Source: Byssovorax sp. (lineage in GTDB: Bacteria > Myxococcota_A > Polyangia > Polyangiales > Polyangiaceae). Taken from it: 64,000 nucleotides of DNA. A program made the position numbers and the translations under genes. Positions 52,803-61,207 of this stretch are shown piece after piece (position 1 is the stretch's first letter; every line of letters starts with the position of its first letter). Under the pieces are notes generated by a model that was not told the origin of the DNA, made no database searches, and worked only from the letters and a program-made list of their open reading frames with translations. The stretch lies in assembly GCA_025362495.1 (NCBI GenBank), contig JANYGI010000119.1, forward strand, positions 1 to 64,000. Direction: 5' to 3'.

Positions 52803-53821
52803 GCGTCCTCCTCGGGCTCGACCTCGGGCTCTCCGGGGAGGACCCACTCCTCGTCGGACTCGCGCTCGCGCGACGCGCGCATCGGGGCGCCGGCGACGAC
52901 GCGCTCGGCGGCGCGGAGCTTGGCGCTGCGCGAGCGGGGGTTCTCGGCCATCTCCTCGTCGCTCGGGATCACGGGCTTCTTCGTCAGAGGTCGCCAGAGA
53001 TCACGCTCGCGGAGGGACCGCTTCACCAGGCGATCCTCGAGCGAGTGGAACGAGATGATCCCGACGACGCCGCCGATCTTCACGACCTTCGGCGCGAGCT
53101 CGAGCAGCTGCTCCAGCTCTTCGAGCTCGCGGTTGACCGCGATCCGCAGCCCCTGGAACGTGCGCGTCGCGGGATCGACGCCGCCGATGCGCGCCGGCCC
53201 GACCGCCCGCACCACGGCGCGGCGGAGATCGAGGGTCGTGTGCAGATCGCCCTGATCGCGCGCCTGCTTGATGCAGCGGGCCACCCGCCGCGAGCGCCGC
53301 TCCTCGCCGTACTTGAAGATCACGTTGGCGAGCTCGTCGTCGTCGAGGCGATCGATGAGGTCGAGCGCCGTCTCGCCGGAGCTCGTGTCCATGCGCATGT
53401 CGAGCGGCCCCTCGGAGCGGAAGCTCATGCCGCGATCGGCCTGATCGAGCTGCATCGACGAGAGGCCGAGATCGGCGATCATCCCGTCGACGCCGGCGAT
53501 CCCGAGCGCCGCGAGGTGAGCCTCGATCGCGCCGAAGCGCCCGTGCACCAGCGTCGCGCGATCGCCGAAGGCCGCGAGCCGCGCGCGCGCCAGAGCCAGC
53601 GCCGACTCGTCGCGATCGACGCCGATCACACGCGTCCCGGGGATCTCCAGGATGGCCTCGGTGTGGCCGCCGGCGCCGAGCGTCGCGTCGAGGTAAACGC
53701 CGCCGGCCACGGGTGAAATCGACGCGACCGTCTCGTCGCGGAGGACCGTGACGTGCGGCTCGGCACGGGGACGCGGCGTCGGAGGAGGCAGGCGCATGGG
53801 GACGATATTCTCGACGTTCAT
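52799..53821 (-). CDS. rsmH: 16S rRNA m4C1402 methyltransferase RsmH
   Basis: A 340-residue methyltransferase (MraW) that N4-methylates 16S rRNA C1402. Motifs: PHVTVLRDETVASI, GVYLDATLGAGGHTEAIL (SAM site), GMIADLGLSSMQLDQADRG and GIISFHSLEDRLVKR. The C-terminus has an extra acidic tail (EVEPEEDA). ATG 53821 overlaps the mraZ stop by 4 nt. Confidence 0.97.
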   Translation of the reverse strand: MNVENIVPMRLPPPTPRPRAEPHVTVLRDETVASISPVAGGVYLDATLGAGGHTEAILEIPGTRVIGVDRDESALALARARLAAFGDRATLVHGRFGAIEAHLAALGIAGVDGMIADLGLSSMQLDQADRGMSFRSEGPLDMRMDTSSGETALDLIDRLDDDELANVIFKYGEERRSRRVARCIKQARDQGDLHTTLDLRRAVVRAVGPARIGGVDPATRTFQGLRIAVNRELEELEQLLELAPKVVKIGGVVGIISFHSLEDRLVKRSLRERDLWRPLTKKPVIPSDEEMAENPRSRSAKLRAAERVVAGAPMRASRERESDEEWVLPGEPEVEPEEDA

Positions 53822-54276
53822 AGGCGGAACTGCTCCGCGATCGCGGCCTTGAAGCTTTGCAGCTCCACCTCGGTCATCGCCTGCGCCGACTGCCAGCGCT
53901 CCTTCGACCAGAGCTCGGCCGTCCGACCCATGCCGGCCCAGAGCACGTCTTTCTCGAGCTCGGCGTGATCACGCAGCGACGGCGGGATCAGGATCCGGCC
54001 CTGCTTGTCGAGCTCGCACTCGACCGCGGCCGAGAGGTAGAGCCGGCGAAACGCCACGACGTTCTGATCGAACTGCGGCATGTCGGCGATCTTCGCCTCG
54101 AGCTCTTCCCAGGCCTTCATCGGGTAGAGGTGCAGGCAGCGATCGAAGAGCGCGCGCGTGATCACGAGGCGCAGATCGTTCCCGGCAGTGAGCACGTCGC
54201 GATACCGCGCGGGGAGGCTGGTGCGCCCCTTCGCGTCGATCGCGTGCTCGAACTGTCCGCGGAACATCGCGCTCAT
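53818..54276 (-). CDS. mraZ: Transcriptional regulator MraZ
   Basis: A 152-residue protein with two SpoVT/AbrB-type halves: FRGQFEHAIDAKGRTSLPAR and SAAVECELDKQGRILIPPSL. It binds TGGG-type direct repeats ahead of the dcw operon and represses or tunes it in other bacteria. ATG 54276 follows a predicted leader of about 90 nt; the ORF can be read further up, but that would run through the operator. Confidence 0.95.
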   Translation of the reverse strand: MSAMFRGQFEHAIDAKGRTSLPARYRDVLTAGNDLRLVITRALFDRCLHLYPMKAWEELEAKIADMPQFDQNVVAFRRLYLSAAVECELDKQGRILIPPSLRDHAELEKDVLWAGMGRTAELWSKERWQSAQAMTEVELQSFKAAIAEQFRL

Positions 54277-54333
54277 TGCCAGCCAGGACCTCGCCCCCTC
54301 GCCATGGGGGATTCGCCGTAAGGGACCATCCGT

Positions 54334-54363
54334 GGGGTGGCACCCTTTGCCACTTCTTCCCAC
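54334..54363 (-). promoter_or_regulatory. MraZ-box direct repeats (operator of dcw cluster)
   Basis: Minus strand GTGGGAAGAA, GTGGCAAAGG and GTGCCACCCC follow one another with an exact 10-bp period, the first two fitting the TGGG-type MraZ box. They lie just downstream of the predicted transcription start, where MraZ binding would block transcription. Confidence 0.7.
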
Positions 54364-54374
54364 GAAGCCTGGCC

Positions 54375-54403
54375 ACGCTACGAAGAGGGGTCCGGGGAGT
54401 CAA
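54375..54403 (-). promoter_or_regulatory. Promoter of the dcw cluster (Pmra)
   Basis: TTGACT (54,398-54,403), 17 nt, then TAGCGT (54,375-54,380) on the minus strand. Start predicted near 54,368, five nt before the MraZ boxes. Confidence 0.68.
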
Positions 54404-54479
54404 CAGTTTGGCCTTTGTCGATGGCTCCTATATGGGCAAAGGTAAGATACTCACCACCACGAAACGGCAAATTAGGCGA

Positions 54480-54501
54480 GTTTTCCGCAGGTTTTCCACA
54501 G
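54480..54501 (+). repeat. Tandem 11-bp repeat, DnaA-box-like
   Basis: GTTTTCCGCAG followed by GTTTTCCACAG. The second contains TTTTCCACA, one mismatch from a DnaA box. Two sites alone are not an origin. Confidence 0.4.
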
Positions 54502-54502
54502 C

Positions 54503-54522
54503 GTGGGGACAAGTGGGGAACT
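54503..54522 (+). promoter_or_regulatory. Second pair of MraZ-like boxes, opposite strand
   Basis: GTGGGGACAA and GTGGGGAACT are adjacent 10-bp repeats on the plus strand, about 140 bp upstream of the first group. They may form a second MraZ site permitting looping; this is inference. Confidence 0.45.
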
Positions 54523-55019
54523 TCGGAGCGAAGTGAGCGTTGACGGCGGCCAAGCGCCCTGAGCGGCCGTGATCGCGCGCACCGCGCAATTTTTTACGCG
54601 GCAAATCGTGGGTCCTGGATCACACCGATCACGCCTCACTTGTTCCGTCCCGGACCGGTGGTCGGGAGTGGGAAGAGATCGTGCTCAGGGGGCGCGACGG
54701 GGGCGCGACGGGGGCGAGCTACGCCGATCGGCGGCGTCGGAGCAGGACGAGACCGACGACGCGCGCGGCGCGATGGAGCCATCCGCTCTCGCGGTAGCCG
54801 TGGTCCTGCGCGCGCCTCACGTACGGCTCGCGATCGAGCAGCGCGACAAGCTCGAGATCGCGCCGCGCGTGAACACCAGCGTGCGCGCGAGGCCGAGCAC
54901 GGTGATCACATCGTGGTCCGACGAGTCGATCGCCGCGAGCGGGTGCTCGTCGTCAGCGCTTGCGAGCGCGTCGTGGGTGATGAACTGGCGCCGCAGCAGG
55001 CGCGCCTCGTCGGATCAGA
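54523..55019. other. Intergenic stretch with no convincing gene
   Basis: About 500 nt. Plus-strand frames can be opened but have no ribosome site, odd codon choice and no family resemblance. A 60-codon minus-strand frame between about 55,010 and 54,820 lacks a start codon. It probably carries the leader of the dcw cluster and decayed sequence. Confidence 0.5.
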
Positions 55020-55511
55020 TCACAGTGCGGAGAGCCTGGGGAACTTGATCCGCATCGACGACCGCAGCCACTCGGGCAAGGTCGACCAGCGCGCGGCGAG
55101 CTTCACGAGGTCTTCGCCCTCGTCGACGACGGCTTCTTCGTCCGCGTCCCAGCGCAGATCGAGATCGACGCGCTCCGTCTCGCCGCGGCGCCCGACGATG
55201 AGGGCGCCGTCGAGCTTCGGCGCGCCCAGGGTCGGCGTGATCACGATCTCGCGGCCGATGATGTACTGGCTGAGGTACACGGAGAGGATCTCGATGTCCT
55301 TGTCGAAGGTGGCAAAGCGATCTTCCGTCGTCACCGCGACCACCAGCTCTTGCGCGCGGATCTGCCGCTCGAGCTCCTTCGCTCCGATCACATTGCGCAG
55401 CGTGAACGCCTCGTCTTCGAGCGCGTCGACGAGGACGCCGACGTCGGTGGCGGGGATCTCGACCCGCAGGTCGTAGCGGTACTGGATCGGGCCGGGGCTG
55501 GAGCTGGACAC
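55020..55511 (-). CDS. Conserved-looking hypothetical protein
   Basis: About 163 residues from GTG 55511. Alternating strands and helices (RYDLRVEIPATDVGVLVDAL, LERQIRAQELVVAVTTEDRF, REIVITPTLGAPKLDGALIV, TERVDLDLRWDADEEAVVDE) indicate a globular soluble protein without signal peptide. Upstream in-frame codons run into the ctaA region in reverse and do not look coding. I do not recognise the family. It is divergent from ctaA. Confidence 0.62.
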   Translation of the reverse strand: MSSSSPGPIQYRYDLRVEIPATDVGVLVDALEDEAFTLRNVIGAKELERQIRAQELVVAVTTEDRFATFDKDIEILSVYLSQYIIGREIVITPTLGAPKLDGALIVGRRGETERVDLDLRWDADEEAVVDEGEDLVKLAARWSTLPEWLRSSMRIKFPRLSAL

Positions 55512-55611
55512 GGCCGGGACTATTGGGCCGCGTCGGGCGCTCGTCGAGGCCGGACCGGCCTTGCGCAGGCTGCAACGGTGCTCCGACTGCGGTAGAGGGG
55601 AGACACCCGGC

Positions 55612-56580
55612 ATGGTCAACACGCGCTTTCGTGGGTTCGCTTGGGCCACCCTCGCCTTCACCCTCGCGGTGATCCTCTGGGGCGCGTACGTGCGCGCCAG
55701 CGGATCCGGCGCGGGCTGCGGCAGCCACTGGCCGACGTGCAACGGCGAGATCCTCCCTCGCCCGAAGACGATGGCCACCATCGTCGAATTCGCGCACCGC
55801 GTGACGTCGGGCGCGATCACCCTCGTCGTCGTCGTCGAGGTCGTCTGGGCGTTCCTGGCCTATCCCAAGGGCCATCCGGTGCGACGCGGGGCCACGGCCT
55901 CGATGATCCTCATGCTGACCGAGGGGCTCGTCGGCGCGGCCATCGTCCTCTTCGAGTACGTCGCGCACGACAAGTCCGTGGCCCGCGCCGCGTGGATGTC
56001 GATCCACCTCATCAACACCTTCTTCCTGATCGCGGCGCTGACGTGCACCGCGTGGTGGGCCTCGGGCGGCGCCGCGATCCGCCTCCGGCGCGGCGTCACG
56101 CTCGGCCTGGTGGTGCTCGGCGCGATCGGTCTCCTCGCCGTCGGCGTCAGCGGCGCGATCACCGCGCTCGGCGACACGCTCTTCACCGCGCCTTCCCTCG
56201 CCCGCGGCATCGCCGACGATCTCTCCCCGGCCGCGCACTTCCTGCAGAAGCTCCGGGTGATCCATCCGATCGAGGCCGTCCTCGTGGCGATATTTCTCTT
56301 CTACGCCCGCGTCCCCGTCGCGGCGCACCGCGCGACCCCCGCCGCGCGCCGCCTCTCGCTCGCGCTCGCGGGGCTGCTCGTGACGCAGGTGCTGCTCGGC
56401 CTCGTCAACCTCGTGCTGCTCGCGCCCGTCGCGATGCAGCTCATCCACCTGCTCGTCGCCGATCTGGTGTGGATCACGTTCGTGCTGCTCTCGGCCGAGG
56501 CCCTCGGCGAGGGCCAGCCGAGCGTGGCGACGGCGGCGATCGCCGACGCCGTCGGGCCGGCCGCGCGCGTCGAGGCGTAG
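55612..56580 (+). CDS. ctaA: Heme A synthase
   Basis: A 322-residue CtaA/COX15 protein with eight membrane helices. Conserved features: RASGSGAGCGSHWPTCNGEI, VEFAHRVTSGAITLVVVVE (heme His), MSIHLINTFFLIAAL, LRVIHPIEAVLVAIF, and the late MQLIHLLVADLVWI. It oxidises the heme O methyl group to give heme A for aa3-type cytochrome oxidase. ATG 55612 has a G-rich site upstream. The paired Cys of the first loop are present. Confidence 0.94.
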   Translation: MVNTRFRGFAWATLAFTLAVILWGAYVRASGSGAGCGSHWPTCNGEILPRPKTMATIVEFAHRVTSGAITLVVVVEVVWAFLAYPKGHPVRRGATASMILMLTEGLVGAAIVLFEYVAHDKSVARAAWMSIHLINTFFLIAALTCTAWWASGGAAIRLRRGVTLGLVVLGAIGLLAVGVSGAITALGDTLFTAPSLARGIADDLSPAAHFLQKLRVIHPIEAVLVAIFLFYARVPVAAHRATPAARRLSLALAGLLVTQVLLGLVNLVLLAPVAMQLIHLLVADLVWITFVLLSAEALGEGQPSVATAAIADAVGPAARVEA

Positions 56581-56674
56581 CCCGATCCCGGGGCGACGCC
56601 GGGCGAAATCTCCTCAACAACGCGCCTGATCCGGCGATGAGCTGGGGCGAGGCAATGCCTCGGTGCGAGGCCCC

Positions 56675-57100
56675 ATGAAAACCCTGACTTTTGGCCGAAC
56701 GGCCGGCGTCCTGGTCCTCGTGCACACGAAGGCGCCACCGGATCAGGCCGAGTGGGAGGCGTATCTCGCCGAGGTTGTCGCCATCCGGCAAGCGAGCAAG
56801 GTGACGACGCTCCTCGTCGTCACCGACGGCGGCGCGCCCGACGCTTCGCAACGAGCCCAGCTCGCCCGGGCGTACGGCGACGATCTGACCGTCACCGCGG
56901 TGTGCAACGGGAGCCCCGTCGTGCAGCGCGTGATCACCGCGGTCGGCTGGATCACCCGCGCCCGGCTCCGCGGCTTCGCCTACGACGATCTCGCTGGGAC
57001 CCTGGCGTACCTCGGCGTCTCACCCACGGCGCTCGGCGCGATCACGGCGCTGGTCGTCAAGCTCCAGCGTCAGATCAACGCGCGCGTCGTGAAAACATGA
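56675..57100 (+). CDS. Hypothetical STAS-like protein
   Basis: A 141-residue soluble alpha/beta protein (GRTAGVLVLVHTKAPPDQAE, VTTLLVVTDGGAPDASQRAQ, VTAVCNGSPVVQRVITAVGW, GFAYDDLAGTLAYLGVSPTA). The strand/helix order resembles SpoIIAA/STAS-type folds, but no diagnostic motif is visible. Similar short proteins are numerous in myxobacteria. Function unknown. Confidence 0.6.
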   Translation: MKTLTFGRTAGVLVLVHTKAPPDQAEWEAYLAEVVAIRQASKVTTLLVVTDGGAPDASQRAQLARAYGDDLTVTAVCNGSPVVQRVITAVGWITRARLRGFAYDDLAGTLAYLGVSPTALGAITALVVKLQRQINARVVKT

Positions 57101-57152
57101 GCGAGCGGGTGACCCCGCGAGCCTCGCCGGGGGCCGCCCGCTCGCGCGGCGA

Positions 57153-57917
57153 TCACATGCCGAGGCCGCCGTCGACGTCGATGCAGCGTCCCGAGAAGTA
57201 CTCGCACTCGATCACGAACTTCACCGCGAGCCAGATGTCCTCGGGCTCGCCGGTGCGGCCGACGGGGATCATCCCCACGAGGGCGTCGCGGGCCTTCTGG
57301 TTCATCCCGGCCGTCATCGGCGTCTCGACCATGCCGGGGGCGACGGCGCCGACGCGGATGCCGAAGGGCGCGAACTCGAGCGACCACGTCTTGGTGTTGA
57401 CGGCCATGGCCGCCTTGGCCGCCGAGTAGTTCGACTGGCCGCGGTTACCGTGGCGGGCGATCGAGCTGATGTTGACGATCACGCCGCGCGTGCTGGTCTC
57501 GACCATCTTCGCGACGACGTCGCGCACCATCAGCGTCGCGCCGGTGAGGTTCACGTCGATGACGAGCTGCCACTGCTCGCGGCTGAGCTTGGTGATGGCG
57601 CCCGTGGTGCGATCCTTCTTCACGAGCAGGCCGTCGCGGAGGATGCCGGCGTTGTTGATCAGGCCGTTGAGCCCGCCCATCGACTCGTGGGCCCACGTCA
57701 CGAAGGAGCCGACCTCGCCCTCGTCGGCGACGTTGAGCTTGCGGGCGTGGATCTTCCCCTTGAAGCCCTTCGACTCCTCGGCCAGCGCCGCGAGCTCGGC
57801 CTCCTTGACGTCGCCGGCGGCGACCTGGGCGCCCGCTTCGGCGAGCCGGAGCGCGTAGTGCCGCCCGAGGCCCTGCGCCGCGCCCGTCACGATGAACTTT
57901 CCGTCTTCCAGTCGCAT
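57153..57917 (-). CDS. Short-chain dehydrogenase/reductase
   Basis: A 254-residue SDR: cofactor motif IVTGAAQGLGRHYALRLAEA, INNAGILRDGLLV (NNAG), Ser in VNISSIARHG and catalytic YSAAK. The loop KDRTTGAITKLSREQWQLVI is like that of FabG/PhbB-type 3-oxoacyl reductases. The end FSGRCIDVDGGLGM is standard. Substrate unknown. ATG 57917 is preferred, as the upstream in-frame residues are low-complexity. Confidence 0.92.
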   Translation of the reverse strand: MRLEDGKFIVTGAAQGLGRHYALRLAEAGAQVAAGDVKEAELAALAEESKGFKGKIHARKLNVADEGEVGSFVTWAHESMGGLNGLINNAGILRDGLLVKKDRTTGAITKLSREQWQLVIDVNLTGATLMVRDVVAKMVETSTRGVIVNISSIARHGNRGQSNYSAAKAAMAVNTKTWSLEFAPFGIRVGAVAPGMVETPMTAGMNQKARDALVGMIPVGRTGEPEDIWLAVKFVIECEYFSGRCIDVDGGLGM

Positions 57918-58041
57918 GAATCTTCCTCCGAGGCTGCGGCCCGTCGTGGGCCCTGGCCGGCGGCGGCGAGGCCCCTGGCAGGGCGCCGCTCCGGCGCCTC
58001 CGCTTACCACAGCTTGCGCTCACCCTCCTCGATGATATCCA

Positions 58042-58512
58042 ATGCACGCCATGAGCACGCCCCACCGACTCGCCGTACTCGCGCTCGCCGTCGTCACCGC
58101 CGCGGCGATCCCCGCCTGCAGCAAGGGCGGCTCGAGCGCCGGAGAGGCCGCCCCGCACATCGCCGCGTCATCGGATCCGGCCGGCAAAGACATCGTCGAG
58201 GGCGCCGTCATCGCGGCCCGCGAGAAGATCGGCGGCATCCGCCTCTACAAGGTCACCCACGTGGACGACTACCCCGATCCGATCGGGTACGAGTACCACA
58301 TGATCGCCTACGATCCGAAGTGCGACACCTACGAGGCGTGCGCGAAGCTCTGGCAAAGCCACCAGGCGAAATCGATGTACGACCACCTGGTCGTGCGCGA
58401 GGTCAACTTCCTCCCGCGCGATCACCGCGTGCTCTTCGTCGAGCCGCTGACCGAGGCCGAGCGCGCCACGTACGACAAGGCGCGCGACAGCCGGGCAGCG
58501 CCCACGCCCTGA
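58042..58512 (+). CDS. Small predicted lipoprotein
   Basis: A 156-residue exported protein: signal with lipobox AAAIPAC, a Ser/Ala/Gly linker, and a compact domain (GIRLYKVTHVDDYPDPIGYE, YHMIAYDPKCDTYEACAKLW) with two cysteines that may bond. The domain is unassigned. It lies divergent from the SDR gene. ATG 58051 is an alternative start. Confidence 0.7.
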   Translation: MHAMSTPHRLAVLALAVVTAAAIPACSKGGSSAGEAAPHIAASSDPAGKDIVEGAVIAAREKIGGIRLYKVTHVDDYPDPIGYEYHMIAYDPKCDTYEACAKLWQSHQAKSMYDHLVVREVNFLPRDHRVLFVEPLTEAERATYDKARDSRAAPTP

Positions 58513-58528
58513 TCGGCGGCTCTCCCGC

Positions 58529-59197
58529 TCAGGCGTGGTCGCGCAGCGCCTTGCCGAGAGTGGCAATCGCGCGCTCGTGGAGGCGGCTCGCCCAGCTCTT
58601 GCTGATGCCGAGATCCTCGGCGATCACGTCGAACGCTTCGCCTCCGTAATAGTGCCGTTCGACGAGCGCGCGCTCGCGCTCGGGCAGATCCGAGAGCGCG
58701 CCTCGAACGCTCGCGGCGACCTGGGCTCGCGACGTCACCTCCTCCGGAGAGGTGGAGTCGTCGTGAACGCTCATCGCGTCGCCGCGCGAGGTCGCCAGGC
58801 CCAGGGCCAGCGCCGCCGCCTGATCTTCGAGGAGGCCAGTCAGGCGCGACTGGAACCCTTCGGCCGAGCCGTCGCCGCCCTCGTCGGGATCGGCTACCTG
58901 CTCCAGGTGCCGTTCCGAGGCCATCACCGCGTTGAGGCGCGCCGCGGCCGAGCGCGCGTGCGTCGTCCGCCTCACCTCGTCGAAGATGGCCCATTTGAGC
59001 TTCCGCGCCGCGTAGGCGGCGAACGTCGACCGGGCTGGATCGTAGGTTTGATTGACGCCGAGGAGGGCGAGCCGCCCGATGCCGCGCAGCTCGTCCACCT
59101 CGACGTGCGGGCCCAGGCGCCGCGCCAGGCGATAGGCCACCGCGTCCACGACCTTCATTCCCTCGCTGATTCGATCGACCTCGGCGAGCACGCTCAA
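58529..59197 (-). CDS. Sigma-70 family RNA polymerase sigma factor
   Basis: A 222-residue sigma factor: region 2 (PHVEVDELRGIGRLALLGVN, FAAYAARKLKWAIFDEVRR) is the class of FliA/SigB-type factors, and region 4 (LPERERALVERHYYGGEAFD, DLGISKSWASRLHERAI) is intact. Between them lies a long variable spacer without a clear region 3. TTG 59197 gives a TTGA overlap with the upstream gene. It may direct a stress or developmental regulon; no anti-sigma gene is recognisable next door. Confidence 0.86.
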   Translation of the reverse strand: MSVLAEVDRISEGMKVVDAVAYRLARRLGPHVEVDELRGIGRLALLGVNQTYDPARSTFAAYAARKLKWAIFDEVRRTTHARSAAARLNAVMASERHLEQVADPDEGGDGSAEGFQSRLTGLLEDQAAALALGLATSRGDAMSVHDDSTSPEEVTSRAQVAASVRGALSDLPERERALVERHYYGGEAFDVIAEDLGISKSWASRLHERAIATLGKALRDHA

Positions 59198-59475
59198 CCC
59201 ACCTTCTTGCCGCCGCGGCGGAGAGAGACCACGTTGCCGGAGGCCTCGGCTGGCAGCACTTTCCCGGTGGGATCGCGGCGGACTTCGCCGCTGCTGTCGA
59301 CCGAGATCGGGCGCGCGCGGCGAGCGAGCTTGGCGGCCTTCGCGTCGCCCGCGAGCACCTCGGCGAGCTGCTCGCGCATCCAGGCGATCTCGCCCTCGGA
59401 CAGGCGGTCTCGATACGGGGCCACGGCGGCGTCGATCTGCGCGGTCAACCAGGGATCGTCGGAGGAGTCGGTCAT
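59194..59475 (-). CDS. Small protein coupled to sigma factor
   Basis: A 93-residue acidic-then-basic protein (DSSDDPWLTAQIDAAVAPYR, MREQLAEVLAGDAKAAKLAR, VVSLRRGGKKVG at the end). ATG 59475. The stop overlaps the sigma start by 4 nt, so the two are translationally coupled. It has no recognised anti-sigma fold. Could be a partner or regulator of the sigma factor; that is inference from coupling only. Confidence 0.6.
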   Translation of the reverse strand: MTDSSDDPWLTAQIDAAVAPYRDRLSEGEIAWMREQLAEVLAGDAKAAKLARRARPISVDSSGEVRRDPTGKVLPAEASGNVVSLRRGGKKVG

Positions 59476-59492
59476 GACGAGGGTGACGTCAA

Positions 59493-59520
59493 CGTATCGA
59501 GACGTGAAAACAGTTTACAA
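59493..59520 (-). promoter_or_regulatory. Candidate promoter of sigma-factor unit
   Basis: TTGTAA (59,515-59,520), 16 nt, then GATACG (59,493-59,498) on the minus strand, which would give a leader of only about ten nt before ATG 59,475. Confidence 0.33.
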
Positions 59521-59718
59521 CTAAGGAACGAAAGAAACTGCGCGACGCCACGTTTCCCGGGAGCCGCGGAGCAAGACCGGGAGATCGCCAATTCATTGAC
59601 GACTTGCGCGGCGACGAAGCAATGGCCTGTCTTCACTCCGAGGACGCGTGCGCGCTGGATCCGCTGGATCCGCCGGATCGCGCGGAAGCCGCGCCCTTGT
59701 GATATCGTCCGCGCCACC

Positions 59719-59929
59719 TTGCGTTCCCGACGCTCGTCCCTCGCCGCTCGCCTCGTCGCCGTCACGCTGGCCGTTGCGTCACTCGCGGGATCCGGCTCGT
59801 CGTTCGCGCAGGCGCCGCCCAGCGCGGCCGACAAGGAGACGGCGCGCACCCTCATGAACGCGGGCGACGATCGCTTCGAAGCCGGAGAATTCGGGGGCGC
59901 GCTCAAGGGCTATCAGGGCGCCGGCTTCG
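59719..59929 (+). pseudogene. N-terminal fragment of a myxobacterial TPR protein
   Basis: From a TTG, the frame reads a signal peptide (LVAVTLAVASLAGSGSSFAQ) followed by PPSAADKETARTLMNAGDDR and FEAGEFGGALKGYQGA, which is the standard opening of a large myxobacterial TPR family. After that similarity stops abruptly and the next gene begins on the other strand. The gene therefore appears cut off after about 70 codons. The remainder of the 59,476-59,974 gap shows only the promoter noted above. Confidence 0.62.
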
Positions 59930-59974
59930 AGCGTCATGGGGGAACGCTATCATGCCGGCCGGCCCGGGGCGGGA

Positions 59975-61072
59975 TCACTCCTCTTCGCCCCAGCGCGCCG
60001 CCTCGGCCACGACGTCGTCGAGGTGCCCGAGCAGGCTCTGCTCCACGGCGGCCATGCCATCTCTGGCTTCCTTCGTGAAGCCCGACGCCACGCTCGCGCG
60101 CGCGGCCACGGCGATCTCGGCGCGCACCCACGCCGCGCAGCCCGCGACGATGTCGTGGCGCTCGATCAGATCCGCGAGCCGCGCCCGCTCCCCGAGCTCC
60201 ATGGCCTTCTTGCCGGCGATGGACTCGACGAGATCGCGATCATCGCCCGTGGTGCGCTCGTGCAGGAAGAGCAGCGGCAACGAAGGGCGCCCTTCGAGCA
60301 GGTTGCGGAGGCCGTCCTTCCCCGTCGACGCGGGCGGCGCCACGAGATCGGTGAGATCGTCGAGGGCCTGGAACGCGAGCCCGAGGCTGCGGCCCCAGGC
60401 GATGGCCTCGGCGGGATCGGCGTCTTCACGCGCGAGGACCAGGCCGGCGGCGAACGGCGCGGCGAACGCCTGATAGGCAGTCTTGTCGAGGATCTCGCGG
60501 CGGAGAGCGGCCTCGTCGTCGCCCAGCCGGCGAAAGCCGAGCAGATCGTGGAACTGGCCTGTACCGGCGCGGCAACACGCGTCGAGCAAGAGCTCGTAGG
60601 CGGCCACGTCGCCCGCGGTCGCCCCGCGGCCGGGCGCGAGGTGCCGCATCGCGAGCACGTTGAGCATGTTGCCCATGATCACCGCGAGATCACGGGCCTC
60701 CAGCCAGCCGATCGTGCGATCCGAAGCCTGGATCGCCAGGCCGAGCGCGGGCTTGCCGCGGCGCAACGTCGCGCTGTCCATCACGTCGTCGTGGACGAGC
60801 ATGAAGAGGTGGAGCAGCTCCACGCCCGTGGCGAAGCGCTCGATCCGATCACCCGAGGGCGCCCCGCCCCCGGCGACGCTCCCCAGCAGCACGAGCTGGG
60901 CGCGCACGAGGTGCTTGGGGCCGCGGCTGATCGCCAGCACCGCCGCCACCGCGTCGCGCCACGCGGGCGAGGCGCCGTACGAGCCCATCTGGGCGATGGC
61001 GTCGTCGAGGCGGCGCTCGATCCGGGCGACCGGCGCGGCGAGATCTTCACGGATGGCGCTGGGTTTCGTCAT
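59975..61072 (-). CDS. Polyprenyl (geranylgeranyl/farnesyl-type) diphosphate synthase
   Basis: A 365-residue trans-isoprenyl synthase. First Asp-rich motif: LFMLVHDDVMDSATLRRGKP (DDxxD); second: LGLAFQALDDLTDLV (DDLTD). Helical fold throughout. It condenses isopentenyl diphosphate with allylic diphosphates. Chain length cannot be read off with confidence. The next gene is a sterol reductase homologue, so both may serve isoprenoid lipid synthesis. Confidence 0.93.
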   Translation of the reverse strand: MTKPSAIREDLAAPVARIERRLDDAIAQMGSYGASPAWRDAVAAVLAISRGPKHLVRAQLVLLGSVAGGGAPSGDRIERFATGVELLHLFMLVHDDVMDSATLRRGKPALGLAIQASDRTIGWLEARDLAVIMGNMLNVLAMRHLAPGRGATAGDVAAYELLLDACCRAGTGQFHDLLGFRRLGDDEAALRREILDKTAYQAFAAPFAAGLVLAREDADPAEAIAWGRSLGLAFQALDDLTDLVAPPASTGKDGLRNLLEGRPSLPLLFLHERTTGDDRDLVESIAGKKAMELGERARLADLIERHDIVAGCAAWVRAEIAVAARASVASGFTKEARDGMAAVEQSLLGHLDDVVAEAARWGEEE

Positions 61073-61207
61073 GGTTCCCTCGTCCTCGGGTGGGGTGCGG
61101 AGCGCCGCCCGCGGCGGCTCCCGGCGATCATAGGCGCTGCCGGCGCGCGAATCGACCTCGCCGCGGACTGGACGCCTGCACGGGCTCGCTCGTCATCCCG
61201 CGCGACC

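Noticed and set aside
54480-54501. Replication origin
   Set aside because: Only two DnaA-like sites, no AT-rich unwinding region, and no dnaA, dnaN or parAB genes nearby.
54820-55016. A minus-strand frame of about 60 codons reading RRQFITHDALASADDEHPL
   Set aside because: No usable start codon and no family resemblance; may be decayed coding sequence.
54569-55048. A 159-codon plus-strand frame after the dcw promoter
   Set aside because: No ribosome site, no recognisable sequence, and it runs into the oppositely oriented hypothetical gene.
59472-59906. A 144-codon minus-strand frame
   Set aside because: It is antisense to the TPR fragment, which has recognisable signal-peptide and family sequence.
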